DNA from: Janibacter anophelis NBRC 107843
GTDB lineage: Bacteria; Actinomycetota; Actinomycetes; Actinomycetales; Dermatophilaceae
Length of the DNA: 50,014 nt
Reading direction: 5' to 3'
Assembly: GCF_001570945.1 (NCBI RefSeq)
Contig: NZ_BCSQ01000023.1
Location: forward strand, 1-50,014
Part shown: positions 18,991 through 28,164 of the stretch, piece after piece
Layout: the number at the start of each line of letters is the position of its first letter
Numbering within the stretch: position 1 is the first letter of the stretch
Position numbers and translations under genes: made by a program
Notes under the pieces: generated by a model
Told to the model about the DNA's origin: nothing
The model's input: the letters and a program-made list of their open reading frames with translations, nothing else
Database searches by the model: none

Positions 18991-20531
18991 GGCATCCTCC
19001 AGGTGCGTCCATCACGCTGCATCATCGCGTCGGCTGCCGCCGGGCCCCAGGTGCCGGCGGGGTACTGCTCGACCGCCCCCTTCTGCTTGCTCCAGAAGCG
19101 CTCGATGGGGTCGAGGATCCGCCAGGACAGCTCGACCTCCTCGTGGCGCGGGAACAACGGCGGGTCGCCGAGCAGGACGTCGAGGATGAGCCGCTCGTAC
19201 GCCTCCGGGCTGGACTCGGTGAAGGCGCGCCCGTAGCCGAAGTCCATCGTCACGTCGCGCACCTCCATCTGGTTGCCCGGGACCTTCGCGCCGAAGCGCA
19301 TGGTCACCCCTTCGTCCGGCTGGACGCGGATGACGACCGCGTTCTGCCCGAGCTCCTCGGTCTCTGTGTCGGTGAAGGGCAGGTGCGGGGCGCGCTTGAA
19401 GACGACCGCGATCTCGGTCACCCGTCGCCCGAGCCGCTTGCCCGTACGCAGGTAGAAGGGGACGCCGGCCCAACGACGCGTGTCGATGTCCAGGCGCATC
19501 GCGGCGTACGTCTCCGTCGTCGAGCCGTCGGCGACCCCGTCCTCGTCGAGGTACCCGATGACCTTGTCGCCGCCCTGCCATCCGGCCGCGTACTGCCCGC
19601 GCACCGTGCTGCGACCCAGGTCCGCGGGCAGGCGCACCGATTCGAGGACCTTCTCCTTCTCCGTGCGCAGCGCCGCGGCGGCGAAGCTCGTCGGCTCCTC
19701 CATGGCGGTGAGGGCGAGCAGCTGTAGCAGGTGGTTCTGGATGACGTCGCGGGCAGCCCCGATGCCGTCGTAGTACCCGGCCCGGCCTCCGATGCCGATG
19801 TCCTCGGCCATGGTGATCTGCACGTGGTCGACGTAGTGGCTGTTCCACACCGGCTCGAACATCTGGTTGGCGAAGCGCAGTGCGAGCAGGTTCTGCACCG
19901 TCTCCTTGCCGAGGTAGTGGTCGATGCGGAAGATCGCGTCCGGCGGGAAGACCTCCTCGACGATCGCGTTGAGCTCCTGGGCGCTCTCGAGGTCGTGGCC
20001 GAAGGGCTTCTCGATGACGACCCGGCGCCACGAGTCGTCATCGCTCGTGGCCAGGCCCGAGCGCTGCAGCTGCTGGCAGACCGTGGAGAAGAAGCCGGGC
20101 GGGATCGACAGGTAGAACGCGTGGTTGCCGCCGGTGCCCCGCTGCTCGTCCAGCTCGCGCACCGTCTGCGCGAGCAGGTCGAAGGCGGCGTCGTCGTCGA
20201 AGGTGCCGGGGACGAACCGGAAGCCCTCGGACAGGCTGCGCCACACCTCCTCGCGGAAGGGGGTGCGCGCGTGCTCGCGGACCGCGTCGTAGACGACCTT
20301 GCCGAAGTCCTGGTCGGCCCAGTCCCGTCGGGCGAAGCCCACGAGCGAGAAGCCCGGTGGCAGCAGCCCCCGGTTGGCCAGGTCGTAGACCGCCGGCATG
20401 AGCTTCTTGCGGGCGAGGTCACCCGTCACGCCGAAGAGCACGAGGCTGCACGGGCCGGCAATACGCGGCAGCCGTTTGTCCCGCGGGTCGCGCAGCGGGT
20501 TGGAGTCGGCGGTGACGCGCGCCGGGCTCAT
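18987..20531 (-). CDS. zwf: Glucose-6-phosphate dehydrogenase
   Basis: First enzyme of the oxidative pentose-phosphate pathway; makes NADPH. It has 514 residues. Motifs: coenzyme fold VLFGVTGDLARKKLMPAVYDL (GxxGDLA), VVIEKPFGHDLESA, active-site RIDHYLGKETVQNLLALRFAN, and substrate-binding region near FYLRTGKRLGRRVTE. Start ATG 20531 overlaps the pgi stop by 4 nt; opcA follows with another 4-nt overlap. The position between pgi and opcA matches the actinobacterial zwf2 context. Confidence 0.96.
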   Translation of the reverse strand: MSPARVTADSNPLRDPRDKRLPRIAGPCSLVLFGVTGDLARKKLMPAVYDLANRGLLPPGFSLVGFARRDWADQDFGKVVYDAVREHARTPFREEVWRSLSEGFRFVPGTFDDDAAFDLLAQTVRELDEQRGTGGNHAFYLSIPPGFFSTVCQQLQRSGLATSDDDSWRRVVIEKPFGHDLESAQELNAIVEEVFPPDAIFRIDHYLGKETVQNLLALRFANQMFEPVWNSHYVDHVQITMAEDIGIGGRAGYYDGIGAARDVIQNHLLQLLALTAMEEPTSFAAAALRTEKEKVLESVRLPADLGRSTVRGQYAAGWQGGDKVIGYLDEDGVADGSTTETYAAMRLDIDTRRWAGVPFYLRTGKRLGRRVTEIAVVFKRAPHLPFTDTETEELGQNAVVIRVQPDEGVTMRFGAKVPGNQMEVRDVTMDFGYGRAFTESSPEAYERLILDVLLGDPPLFPRHEEVELSWRILDPIERFWSKQKGAVEQYPAGTWGPAAADAMMQRDGRTWRMP

Positions 20532-22144
20532 GCGTGGCCACCTCGCAGCGCCTCGGTGACCCGGGCCAGACCGGCCTCGTGGTCGGTGAGGTGCAGCACG
20601 AGCACCGGTCGACCGTGGTCGGCGAGCACCTGCGCGTCGCCGCCGGCCTGGGCCGCGATGAACTCGCCGAGGGTGAAGTCCCGCCCCGGGACCGCGAGGT
20701 CCTGCTGCGGCTCCTCGGTCACCTGAACGTAGACACCGGTGGCCGGTCCACCCTTGTGGTACTGGCCGGTCGAGTGCAGGAAGCGCGGACCCCAGCCGAA
20801 GGTCACCGGCCGGTGCACGCGCTCCGCGAGGGCGTCGGCGACCTCGGCGAAGGGGGCATCGCCCTCCCGGTCGAGGTAGGCCATGACCGCGACGTAGCCG
20901 TGCTCGGGGTCGAGCTGCCCGAGGAGAGCGGCCACGGCGTCGGCGACGGTGGTCGCCCCACCGATCCAGTCACCACCGAGGTGGCTGATCGTCACCGGGC
21001 CGTCGGTGACACCGGCGTCCGACTGCGTGCCCGCGTCACCGGACATCAGGTCACGGGCGGCCTGCTTGGCACTCTCGACGTCGGGCTGGTCGAAGGGGTT
21101 GATCCCGAGGAGCCGACCGGCCACGGCCGTCGCGGTCTCCCAGAGCAGGAACTGCGCCCCGAGGGAGCCGCCGACATCGACCGTGGACGGTGCCGCCGGC
21201 TCGGACTCGTCCCCGTCGGTGGGGACGAGACGGGCGATCGTCGCGTCCCGGGGCACGTCGCTGCCACCGGGGGAGTCGAGGACGACGGGCAGCAGGCCGG
21301 TGCCCCCCTTGCCGGTGGACTCGGCGATGAGCTGCTCGGCCCAGTCGCCGAGGCCCTTGGCCTCGGTGCCGTGGTCGACGAGGTAGAGCTTGTCGCGCAG
21401 GGGCTCGGTGCCCGCCATGGCCGCCCCCAGGCGCAGGGCGGGGTTGGCGTCGTCGTCCTCGGCGAGCAGGTCGGCGACCGACTCGGCGTCGTCGAGCAGG
21501 GCCTCGATGTCCGCGCCGGCCAGGCCCGAGGGGACCAGGCCGAAGGCGGTCAGGGCCGAGTAGCGTCCACCCACCTGCGGGTCGGCTGTGACGACCCGCT
21601 GGCCCTTGGCCCGGGCATCCTCCTCGAGCGGGCTGCCCGGGTCGGTGACGACGACGATGCGCGTCGCCGGGTCGATGCCCGCGTCCGTGAACGCCTGCTC
21701 GAAGACGCGTCGCTGGCTGTCGGTCTCGACCGTGGAGCCGGACTTGCTGGAGACGACCACGACGGTGCGCTCGAGGTCGGCGGTGGCACCGCGCACGACG
21801 TCGGGGTGGCTCGAGTCGAGGACGACGAGCGGCACACCCTCGGTCGCGCAGATGACCTCGGGGGCGAGTGACGATCCGCCCATGCCGCAGAGCACGACGC
21901 GGTCGACGCCCTGCTCGCGCAGCTGGTCACGCAGCGCCGAGACCTCGCCGACGAGGTGGCGGGAGGTGCGTGCGAGACCCACCCACGACAGCCTCTTCGC
22001 GGCCTCCTCCTCGGCAGCCGTCCCCCAGAGGGTGGGGTCCTGGGCGAAGATCCGACTGGCCACCCGGTCGGTGACCAGGGCAGGGACGTGGGCGGCGACG
22101 GCATCGGCGGCCGCGCCCGCGGCAGCGACGGACAGGCTCATCAT
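20528..22144 (-). CDS. pgi: Glucose-6-phosphate isomerase
   Basis: Interconverts glucose 6-phosphate and fructose 6-phosphate. The frame is open through tal up to 22987, but the real start is ATG 22144, overlapping the tal stop as TGATG. It has 538 residues with the sugar-isomerase fold: VVLCGMGGSSLAPEVI (phosphate loop), VVVSSKSGSTVETDS (second SIS motif), GINPFDQPDVE and, near the C-terminus, FLHSTGQYHKGGP. This is the short actinobacterial PGI that in some bacteria is fused to transaldolase; here the two remain separate but are tightly coupled. Confidence 0.92.
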   Translation of the reverse strand: MMSLSVAAAGAAADAVAAHVPALVTDRVASRIFAQDPTLWGTAAEEEAAKRLSWVGLARTSRHLVGEVSALRDQLREQGVDRVVLCGMGGSSLAPEVICATEGVPLVVLDSSHPDVVRGATADLERTVVVVSSKSGSTVETDSQRRVFEQAFTDAGIDPATRIVVVTDPGSPLEEDARAKGQRVVTADPQVGGRYSALTAFGLVPSGLAGADIEALLDDAESVADLLAEDDDANPALRLGAAMAGTEPLRDKLYLVDHGTEAKGLGDWAEQLIAESTGKGGTGLLPVVLDSPGGSDVPRDATIARLVPTDGDESEPAAPSTVDVGGSLGAQFLLWETATAVAGRLLGINPFDQPDVESAKQAARDLMSGDAGTQSDAGVTDGPVTISHLGGDWIGGATTVADAVAALLGQLDPEHGYVAVMAYLDREGDAPFAEVADALAERVHRPVTFGWGPRFLHSTGQYHKGGPATGVYVQVTEEPQQDLAVPGRDFTLGEFIAAQAGGDAQVLADHGRPVLVLHLTDHEAGLARVTEALRGGHA

Positions 22145-23268
22145 CAGGAGACCTTGGACAGCTCGGCGCTGACGCCCTCGAGCAGCTCGCCCCACGCCTT
22201 CTCGAACTTGTCGACGCCCTCGCGCTCGAGCTTGGCGGTCACGTCGGTGTAGCTGATCCCGAGGCGGTCGAGGTCGTCGAGCACCTGCTGCGCCTCGTCG
22301 TAGCCGCCGGTGATCGTGTCGCCGGTGATCTCGCCGTGGTCGATCGTCGCGTCGAGCGTCTTCTCCGGCATGGTGTTGACGGTGTTGTCCGCGACGAGCT
22401 CGGTGACGTACAGCGTGTCGGGGTAGGCCGGGTCCTTGACGCCCGTGGAGGCCCACAGCGGACGCTGGCGGCGCCCCCCTTCGCCCTCGAGACGCTGCCA
22501 CCTCGGCGTGGCGAAGACCTCCTCGTAGGCCTGGTAGGCGAGTCGGGCATTGGCCAGGCCGGCCTTGCCGCGCAGGGCGGCGGCCTCGTCGGTGCCGATC
22601 TCGTCGAGCCGGCCGTCGATCTCGGTGTCGACGCGGGAGACGAAGAAGGAGGCCACCGAGTGGATCTTCGAGATGTCCTTGCCGGCCGCCAGCGCCTGCT
22701 CGATGCCCTCGACGAAGGCATTCATCACCGCGCGGTAGCGCTCGAGGCTGAAGATCAGCGTGACGTTGACGCTGATGCCCTCGGCGAGGGTGCGGGTGAT
22801 CGCGGGCAGGCCGGCCTCGGTCGCGGGGATCTTGATGTAGACCTGCGGCCGGTCGACCGCCTCGGCCAGCTCCTTGGCCACGACCGCGGTGCGCTCGGCG
22901 TCGTGGGCCAGGCGCGGGTCGACCTCGATCGAGACCCGGCCGTCGACCCCGTCGGTCGCCTCGTACACGGGCGCGAAGAGGTCGCACGCCTCCCGCACGT
23001 CGTCGGTCGTCAGGGTGAAGACGACCTCGTCGACGTCCTTGCCCTCACCGGCGAGCTGGGTCAGCTGCTCGGTGTAGGCGTCGCCGTCGGCCAGGGCGGC
23101 CTGGAAGATCGAGGGGTTGGTCGTCACGCCGACGATGCCGGTCGTGTCGATGAGCTCCTGCAGGTTGCCCGAGCGCAGGCGCTCACGGCTGAGGTCGTCG
23201 AGCCAGACCGAGACGCCGGCCTCGCGCAGCGCGGCGATCGGGGGAGGGGCGGTGGGCAGTTGGGCCAT
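22144..23268 (-). CDS. tal: Transaldolase
   Basis: Transfers a dihydroxyacetone unit between sugar phosphates in the non-oxidative pentose-phosphate pathway. It has 374 residues. Motifs: [31 protein letters not shown], Schiff-base Lys in [29 protein letters not shown], and [19 protein letters not shown] chose ATG 23268 because GAAGGG lies 9 nt upstream; ATG 23277 (MIDMAQ), which overlaps the tkt stop as ATGA, is the alternative. It lies between tkt and pgi, which supports a single operon. Confidence 0.95.
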   Translation of the reverse strand: MAQLPTAPPPIAALREAGVSVWLDDLSRERLRSGNLQELIDTTGIVGVTTNPSIFQAALADGDAYTEQLTQLAGEGKDVDEVVFTLTTDDVREACDLFAPVYEATDGVDGRVSIEVDPRLAHDAERTAVVAKELAEAVDRPQVYIKIPATEAGLPAITRTLAEGISVNVTLIFSLERYRAVMNAFVEGIEQALAAGKDISKIHSVASFFVSRVDTEIDGRLDEIGTDEAAALRGKAGLANARLAYQAYEEVFATPRWQRLEGEGGRRQRPLWASTGVKDPAYPDTLYVTELVADNTVNTMPEKTLDATIDHGEITGDTITGGYDEAQQVLDDLDRLGISYTDVTAKLEREGVDKFEKAWGELLEGVSAELSKVS

Positions 23269-23273
23269 GTCGA

Positions 23274-25514
23274 TCATCCCTTCGCGTTCTTGATGGACGC
23301 CTTGGCCGCCTTGACGACGGCAGCGGGCGTGATGCCGAACTTGTCGTACAGGGTCCCCGCGTCCGCGGAGGCGCCGAAGTGGTCGATCCCGACGCTCTCG
23401 CCGGCGTCGCCGACGATCTCCCGCCAGCCGAAGGGGGTCGCGGCCTCGACGGACACGCGCGCCTTGACGGCAGCCGGCAGGACTTTTTCCTTGTAGGCCT
23501 TGCTCTGCTCGTCGAACCACTCGCGGCACGGCATGGAGACGACGCGGGTGCCGATCTTCGCCTTCTCCAGCGTGGTGCGCGCCTCGAGGGCGACGGCCAC
23601 CTCGGTGCCCGTCGCGACGAGGATGACGTCGGGGACCTCCGTGCTCGACTCGGCGAGGACGTAGGCGCCCTTGGCCGCCCCCTTCGCCGCCGCGTGCTCG
23701 CTCCGGTCGATGACCGGGGTGCCCTGGCGGGAGAGGGCGAGCGCCGCGGTCGACGCGTTCTTGAGGACCTGGCCCCAGCACACGCTGACCTCGTTGGCGT
23801 CGGCCGGGCGGACGACGTCCAGACCCGGCATCGCGCGCAGCGCGGCGAGGTGCTCGATCGGCTGGTGGGTCGGTCCGTCCTCGCCGAGCCCGATCGAGTC
23901 GTGCGTCCACACGTACGTGACCGGCAGCTGCTGCAGCGCGGCGAGGCGCACGGCCGGGCGCATGTAGTCGGAGAACACGAGGAAGGTGCCGCCGTAGACC
24001 CGGGTGAGGCCCTCGAGGGCGATGCCGTTCATCGCCATGCCCATGCCGTTCTCACGGATGCCGAAGTGGAGCGTGCGGCCGTACTGGTCGCCCTTCCACG
24101 TGTCCGTCTGCTTGCTCTTGGGCACGAAGGAGGGCTGGCCGTCCATCGTCGTGTTGTTGGAGCCGGCGAGGTCGGCCGAGCCGCCCCACAGCTCTGGCAT
24201 GACGTCCGCGAGGGCGGACAGGACCTTGCCCGAGGCGGCACGCGTCGCCATCCCCTTGGCGTCGGCGGGGAAGGTCGGCAGGGCCTTGTCGAGGCCGGCC
24301 GGCACGTTGCCCGCGACGATCCGGTCGAGCAGCTCGGCACGCTCGGGGTTGGCCTTGCGCCAGGCGGCGAAGCTCGTGTCCCACTCCTTGCGGGCGGTTT
24401 TGCCGCGCTTCTTGACCGCGCGGGTGTGCTCGAGCACGGCCTTCTCGACGGCGAAGGACTTCTTCGGGTCGAAGCCGAGCAGCTCCTTGGTCGCGGCGAC
24501 CTCGTCCTCGCCGAGCGCGGAGCCGTGGGAGGCCCCGGTGTCCTGCTTGGTGGGGGCGGGCCACGCGATGATCGTGTGCAGCACGATGAGGGTCGGTGCC
24601 GAGGTGTTCTTCTTCGCCTGCTGGGTCGCGGCGTACAGGGCGTCGATGTCCTCGACGTAGGCGTTGCCGTCACCGGTCTTGCGCCAGTCGACGTCGATGA
24701 CCTCCCAGCCGTATGCCCGGTACCGCGCACCCACGTCCTCGCTGAAGGCGATGTCGGTGTCGTCCTCGATGGAGATCTGGTTGGCGTCGTAGATGACGTT
24801 GAGGTGGCCGAGCTCCTGGTGGCCGGCCAACGAGCCCGCCTCCGCGGAAACGCCCTCCTGCATGTCGCCGTCGGAGGCGAGGCACCAGATCGTGTGGTCG
24901 AAGGGGGAGGTGCCCGCCTTGGCCTCGGGGTCGAAGAGGCCGCGCTGGCGGCGCTGGGCCATCGCCATGCCCGTGGCGGAGGCCAGTCCCGACCCGAGGG
25001 GGCCGGTGGTGATCTCGACGCCGGGGGTGTGGTGGACCTCGGGGTGCCCGGGGGTGAGGGAGCCCCACGTGCGCAGCGCCTTGAGGTCGCTCAGCTCCAT
25101 GCCGTAGCCGGAGAGGAAGAGCTGCACGTACTGGGTGAGCGAGGAGTGACCGACGGACAGGACGAAGCGGTCCCGACCCAGCCACGTGGGGTCGGACGGG
25201 TCGTGCGTCATGACCTGCTGGTAGAGCAGGTAGGCGACGGGGGAGAGGCTCATCGCGGTGCCCGGGTGGCCGCTGCCGCACTCCTGTACGGCGTCGGCGG
25301 CCAGCAGCCGGCCGGTGTCGACGGCGCGGACGTCGAGGTCCTTCCACCCGGCCTTCTTCGCGACCGGCATCGGCAGGTCCTTCGAGCGGGACGACGTCCC
25401 GGCGCTGCCCCCGGGGTTCGCGGAGGCCACGGTGCGGGTGGTGCCCTTCGGGGCAGCGGAACCGGCTGCCTTCTTCGCGGGAGCCTTGGGGGAGGTGTCG
25501 GTGTCCGTGCTCAC
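23274..25514 (-). CDS. tkt: Transketolase, possibly with a low-complexity N-terminal extension
   Basis: ThDP-dependent transfer of two-carbon units in the pentose-phosphate pathway. From GTG 25514 (AAAGG 6 nt upstream) it has 746 residues; the first ~48 are Ala/Lys/Ser/Pro-rich ([17 protein letters not shown]) and absent from typical ~700-residue transketolases. ATG 25370 ([13 protein letters not shown]), with GAAGGA about 8 nt upstream, would give a normal 698-residue enzyme. Motifs: [20 protein letters not shown], ThDP motif [32 protein letters not shown], and [11 protein letters not shown]-type C-terminal domain. First gene of the pentose-phosphate operon, divergent from ctaB. Confidence 0.95.
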   Translation of the reverse strand: MSTDTDTSPKAPAKKAAGSAAPKGTTRTVASANPGGSAGTSSRSKDLPMPVAKKAGWKDLDVRAVDTGRLLAADAVQECGSGHPGTAMSLSPVAYLLYQQVMTHDPSDPTWLGRDRFVLSVGHSSLTQYVQLFLSGYGMELSDLKALRTWGSLTPGHPEVHHTPGVEITTGPLGSGLASATGMAMAQRRQRGLFDPEAKAGTSPFDHTIWCLASDGDMQEGVSAEAGSLAGHQELGHLNVIYDANQISIEDDTDIAFSEDVGARYRAYGWEVIDVDWRKTGDGNAYVEDIDALYAATQQAKKNTSAPTLIVLHTIIAWPAPTKQDTGASHGSALGEDEVAATKELLGFDPKKSFAVEKAVLEHTRAVKKRGKTARKEWDTSFAAWRKANPERAELLDRIVAGNVPAGLDKALPTFPADAKGMATRAASGKVLSALADVMPELWGGSADLAGSNNTTMDGQPSFVPKSKQTDTWKGDQYGRTLHFGIRENGMGMAMNGIALEGLTRVYGGTFLVFSDYMRPAVRLAALQQLPVTYVWTHDSIGLGEDGPTHQPIEHLAALRAMPGLDVVRPADANEVSVCWGQVLKNASTAALALSRQGTPVIDRSEHAAAKGAAKGAYVLAESSTEVPDVILVATGTEVAVALEARTTLEKAKIGTRVVSMPCREWFDEQSKAYKEKVLPAAVKARVSVEAATPFGWREIVGDAGESVGIDHFGASADAGTLYDKFGITPAAVVKAAKASIKNAKG

Positions 25515-25636
25515 GGAGGACCTTTCTGCTGCGGAGGCGTACGTGCTCACGACCACACTAGTGCGCGAGCCGATGTGTGCGACGCCGCGTGGGGCGGGGC
25601 CCGAGCGGCGGTGCGACACGGGTAGAGTGGGGCCAC

Positions 25637-25657
25637 GGTCCGCGTCCTGCGCGGACC
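25637..25657 (+). promoter_or_regulatory. Hairpin in the ctaB 5' region
   Basis: An 8-bp perfect inverted repeat, GGTCCGCG and CGCGGACC, with a 5-nt loop lies 30-50 nt before the ctaB start. TAGAGT at 25623-25628 just upstream could be the ctaB -10 box, which would place the hairpin at the 5' end of the message. Confidence 0.4.
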
Positions 25658-25686
25658 CGACCCCACCCCTTCGGCAAAGGCAGTCC

Positions 25687-26640
25687 GTGACCACTCTCGA
25701 GTCGACGCGCGAGCTGTCGCCGGCGACCCGCCCGTGGCGTCGCACCGTGCGTGCGTACGTCGCGCTGACGAAGCCTCGGATCATCGAGCTGCTCCTCGTG
25801 ACGACGGTCCCGGTGATGTTCCTCGCCCAGCGCGGCGTCCCCTCCCTCACGCTCATCGTGCTCACCCTCGTCGGTGGCAGCCTGAGCGCCGGGGCAGCCA
25901 ACACGTTCAACATGGTCTACGACCGTGACATCGACGCCCAGATGGGCCGCACGCAGAACCGGCCGCTCGTCACCGGCGAGGCCACCCCGCGCGGTGCCCT
26001 GATCTTCGCGTTCGTCCTCACGGCGCTGTCGACGGCCTGGCTGTGGCTCCTGGTCAACCCGCTGTCGGCCATGCTCTCGCTCGCCGCGGTCCTGCTGTAC
26101 GCCGTCGGCTACACGATGATCCTCAAGCGTCGTACGCCGCAGAACATCGTCTGGGGCGGCATCGCCGGCTGCATGCCCACGCTCATCGGCTGGTCCGCCG
26201 TGACCAACTCCGTCGGCTGGCCCGCGATCATCCTCTTCCTCGTGATCTTCTTCTGGACGCCGCCGCACTACTGGCCGCTGTCGATGAGCTTCACCGACGA
26301 CTACGCCCGCGCCGGCGTCCCGATGCTCCCCGTCGTCGAGCAGATGACAACCGTCGCGCGCCAGATCGTCGCCTACTCCTGGGTCATGGTCGCCTGCTCG
26401 CTCGCCCTCGTCCCCGTCGCCGACATGGGCTGGGTCTACGTCGTGGCCGCCCTCGTCTCCGGGGGGCTCTTCGTCGCCGAGGCGCACCGGCTGCTCACGA
26501 TGGCAAAGCGCGGCGAGACCAAGCAGTCCGTGCTCAAGCCGATGCGCCTGTTCCACTTCTCGATCACCTACGTGACCCTGCTCTTCCTCGGCGTCGCGAT
26601 CGACCCGCTCCTGCACTTCCCGCTGCCCGGGCTCGCGTAG
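25687..26640 (+). CDS. ctaB: CtaB, protoheme IX farnesyltransferase (heme O synthase)
   Basis: Integral membrane prenyltransferase that adds a farnesyl group to heme B, giving heme O for cytochrome oxidase. The start GTG 25687 has AAAGG about 7 nt upstream; the open frame further upstream overlaps the tkt promoter region only. It has 317 residues and about nine hydrophobic segments. UbiA-family motifs: [27 protein letters not shown] (seen as N-x3-D-x3-D followed by RTxxRP) and [20 protein letters not shown], plus [11 protein letters not shown]. It works with CtaA, encoded 0.5 kb away on the other strand. Confidence 0.96.
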   Translation: MTTLESTRELSPATRPWRRTVRAYVALTKPRIIELLLVTTVPVMFLAQRGVPSLTLIVLTLVGGSLSAGAANTFNMVYDRDIDAQMGRTQNRPLVTGEATPRGALIFAFVLTALSTAWLWLLVNPLSAMLSLAAVLLYAVGYTMILKRRTPQNIVWGGIAGCMPTLIGWSAVTNSVGWPAIILFLVIFFWTPPHYWPLSMSFTDDYARAGVPMLPVVEQMTTVARQIVAYSWVMVACSLALVPVADMGWVYVVAALVSGGLFVAEAHRLLTMAKRGETKQSVLKPMRLFHFSITYVTLLFLGVAIDPLLHFPLPGLA

Positions 26641-26658
26641 GTCTTCGGTCCTGCACGA

Positions 26659-26707
26659 CCCGCGTCGTCGGGTTGGTCGCGGGCCCCGCGTTGTCGGGTC
26701 GGTCTCG
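26659..26707. repeat. Two-copy tandem direct repeat after ctaB
   Basis: CCCGCGTCGTCGGGTTGG... at 26659-26681 recurs at 26685-26707 with 20 of 23 positions identical (period 26). Each copy can fold through ACCCG/CGGGT-like halves. It begins 19 nt after the ctaB stop and may contribute to termination. Confidence 0.5.
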
Positions 26708-26743
26708 TACCCATCGCTGCCGAAGGGGGCAGGCCGGCGCTGG

Positions 26744-26803
26744 GGAACATGCGCCGCCATTGATCGTCCAGCGTGACCTTGGTCGCGCAGCGGCGCATGT
26801 TCC
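26744..26803. repeat. Long inverted repeat: 14-bp arms, 32-nt spacer
   Basis: GGAACATGCGCCGC (26744-26757) and GCGGCGCATGTTCC (26790-26803) are perfect reverse complements around a 32-nt spacer. The arms could form a strong RNA or cruciform stem. It lies 100 nt after ctaB, away from any gene start. Confidence 0.65.
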
Positions 26804-27069
26804 TTGAGTCGCGCCGACCCACCCCCTTCGTCCGCCGGTGGTCCGTGGTCGGCCCCACGAGCGAGCCGGGAAATCCCCGGCGGGCCGGCTTGGCCGGTGT
26901 CGGCCGGGACACGACCCGGCCCAGACGTGCCAACCCGGCCCAGACAAGGTTTCCCGGCCCGGGGGACGAGGCTCGGGTGGTTGCGCTCCACGTGCTCGGC
27001 GGACGGACCCGACCCACGACCGAGGTGACCGACAGGAGGGCGCGCGGGAAGGCGGCTGAGCGAATCAAG

Positions 27070-27121
27070 CCGAAGTCCGATGGAACCGACGTGAGGGGTC
27101 CACGAGACGAAGGGACTTCGG
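27070..27121. repeat. Dispersed palindromic element, copy C (degenerate, reversed)
   Basis: CCGAAGTCC (27070-27078) and GGACTTCGG (27113-27121) form 9-bp arms around 34 nt. Read on the minus strand, the flanks GCTGGGCCGAAGTCCCTTCG and GACTTCGGCTTGAT match the ends of copy A at 36961-37051. Confidence 0.5.
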
Positions 27122-27199
27122 CCCAGCGAAGCCGTCTTGCCACGCGCCGCCCGGACCGGCCCAGCGAAGTTGAGTGCGGACGTCTCAGCCAGCCGAGAC

Positions 27200-28111
27200 T
27201 CAGTCAGCGGGAGCGGCCCCGGGCGCCCGAGAGAGCACCATGGCCCGCACGATCACCACGACGAGCAGGCTGGCACCGAGCATGTGCGCGAGGACGAGGA
27301 CCTCGGGGAGCTTGGTGAGGTACTGCACGTAGCCGATGAGGCCCTGCGCGAGGGTCACCATGAGCACGAGCCACCAGGCGCGGGCGGGGCCGGAGGCGCG
27401 TTCGGTGAGGCGGGCGCCGAGCCAGACGGCGACGACGATCCCGACGAAGAGCATCACGGCGTCGGCGTGCAGCCAGGAGATGGTGCGGGGGTCGAAGCCG
27501 GTGCGTGCTGGGGTCTCGGCATCGCCAGAGTGCGGGCCGGAGCCGGTGACGACGGTGCCGAGCGCGAGGACGACGACTGCGACCGCGGCGAGCAGCCACT
27601 GCAGGCGCGCGACCAGCGGGTGCAGGAGCGAGTGTGTCCGCCCGGGTGGCTGGTACCAGCGCCAGTACAGCCACGCGGAGACGGCGATGAGGGCCATCGA
27701 GCACATGAAGTGGAAGGCGACGATCCACGGGTTGAGCCCGGTGAGGACGGTGATGCCCCCGACGATGGCCTGGGCCGCGATGCCGACCATGACGACCCAC
27801 GTGCCGAGGATCAGCTCCCGACGTTCCCTGGCCTTGCGGTACAGGGCGATGAGCAGCGCCAGGGCCACGAACCCGAGCAGGCCGGTGAGCGTGCGGTTGC
27901 CGAACTCGATGAGCTTGTGGATGCCCTCCTCCTGCTCGTGCGTCGGCACGTACGAGCCGGGGACGCACTCGGGCCACGTCGGGCAGCCCAGGCCCGAGCC
28001 GGTGAGGCGGACGAGCCCGCCGGTGACGACGATGCCGACCTCGACGACGAGGTTGAGCAGGAGCAGGCGGGGCAGCCAGGTGCGGACTGTCGAGGAGGGG
28101 GGCGTTGGCAC
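27200..28111 (-). CDS. ctaA: CtaA/COX15-type heme A synthase
   Basis: Membrane monooxygenase that converts heme O to heme A for the aa3 cytochrome oxidase. I start it at GTG 28111 (VPTPPSSTVRTWLPRLLL): TACCGT lies 6 nt upstream and suggests a leaderless message; there is no Shine-Dalgarno. It has 303 residues with about eight hydrophobic segments. The heme-ligand histidines appear in GIHKLIEFGNR, AFHFMCSM, WLHADAVM and LAHMLGA, and the external Cys pair in GCPTWPEC matches the redox pair of Bacillus CtaA. It follows the ABC exporter genes on the same strand, as near Rv1456c in M. tuberculosis. Confidence 0.92.
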   Translation of the reverse strand: MPTPPSSTVRTWLPRLLLLNLVVEVGIVVTGGLVRLTGSGLGCPTWPECVPGSYVPTHEQEEGIHKLIEFGNRTLTGLLGFVALALLIALYRKARERRELILGTWVVMVGIAAQAIVGGITVLTGLNPWIVAFHFMCSMALIAVSAWLYWRWYQPPGRTHSLLHPLVARLQWLLAAVAVVVLALGTVVTGSGPHSGDAETPARTGFDPRTISWLHADAVMLFVGIVVAVWLGARLTERASGPARAWWLVLMVTLAQGLIGYVQYLTKLPEVLVLAHMLGASLLVVVIVRAMVLSRAPGAAPAD

Positions 28112-28117
28112 CCCACT

Positions 28118-28123
28118 ACGGTA
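28118..28123 (-). promoter_or_regulatory. Predicted -10 box of ctaA (leaderless)
   Basis: TACCGT on the minus strand lies exactly 6 nt before the chosen ctaA GTG, in the 53-nt gap after the ABC permease gene. It supports both the start and separate transcription of ctaA. Confidence 0.4.
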
Positions 28124-28164
28124 TGTCGTAGCCGCGCTCGTCCTGACCACGGGGGCGAAGGGGG

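Larger units (their letters stand above)
26641..27199. other. 559-bp non-coding region between ctaB and ctaA, rich in repeats
   Basis: No open frame here has a ribosome binding site, recognisable family motif or convincing start. The stretch holds a 26-bp-period tandem direct repeat (26659-26707), a 14-bp inverted repeat with a 32-nt spacer (26744-26803), a 9-bp inverted repeat spanning 26865-26958, a 13-bp direct repeat ACCCGGCCCAGAC (26914-26926 and 26933-26945), and a degenerate copy of the dispersed palindromic element (27070-27121). ctaB and ctaA converge on it. Confidence 0.7.

Noticed and set aside
20528-22987. 819-codon frame that could suggest a fused Tal-Pgi protein
   Set aside because: The part beyond 22144 is tal read in the wrong frame. 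True tal ends at 22144 and pgi starts there with a TGATG overlap, so there are two proteins.
26773-27318. Possible small gene in the ctaB-ctaA gap
   Set aside because: No ribosome binding site, Arg/Pro-rich composition, overlap with ctaA and with repeats; not supported.
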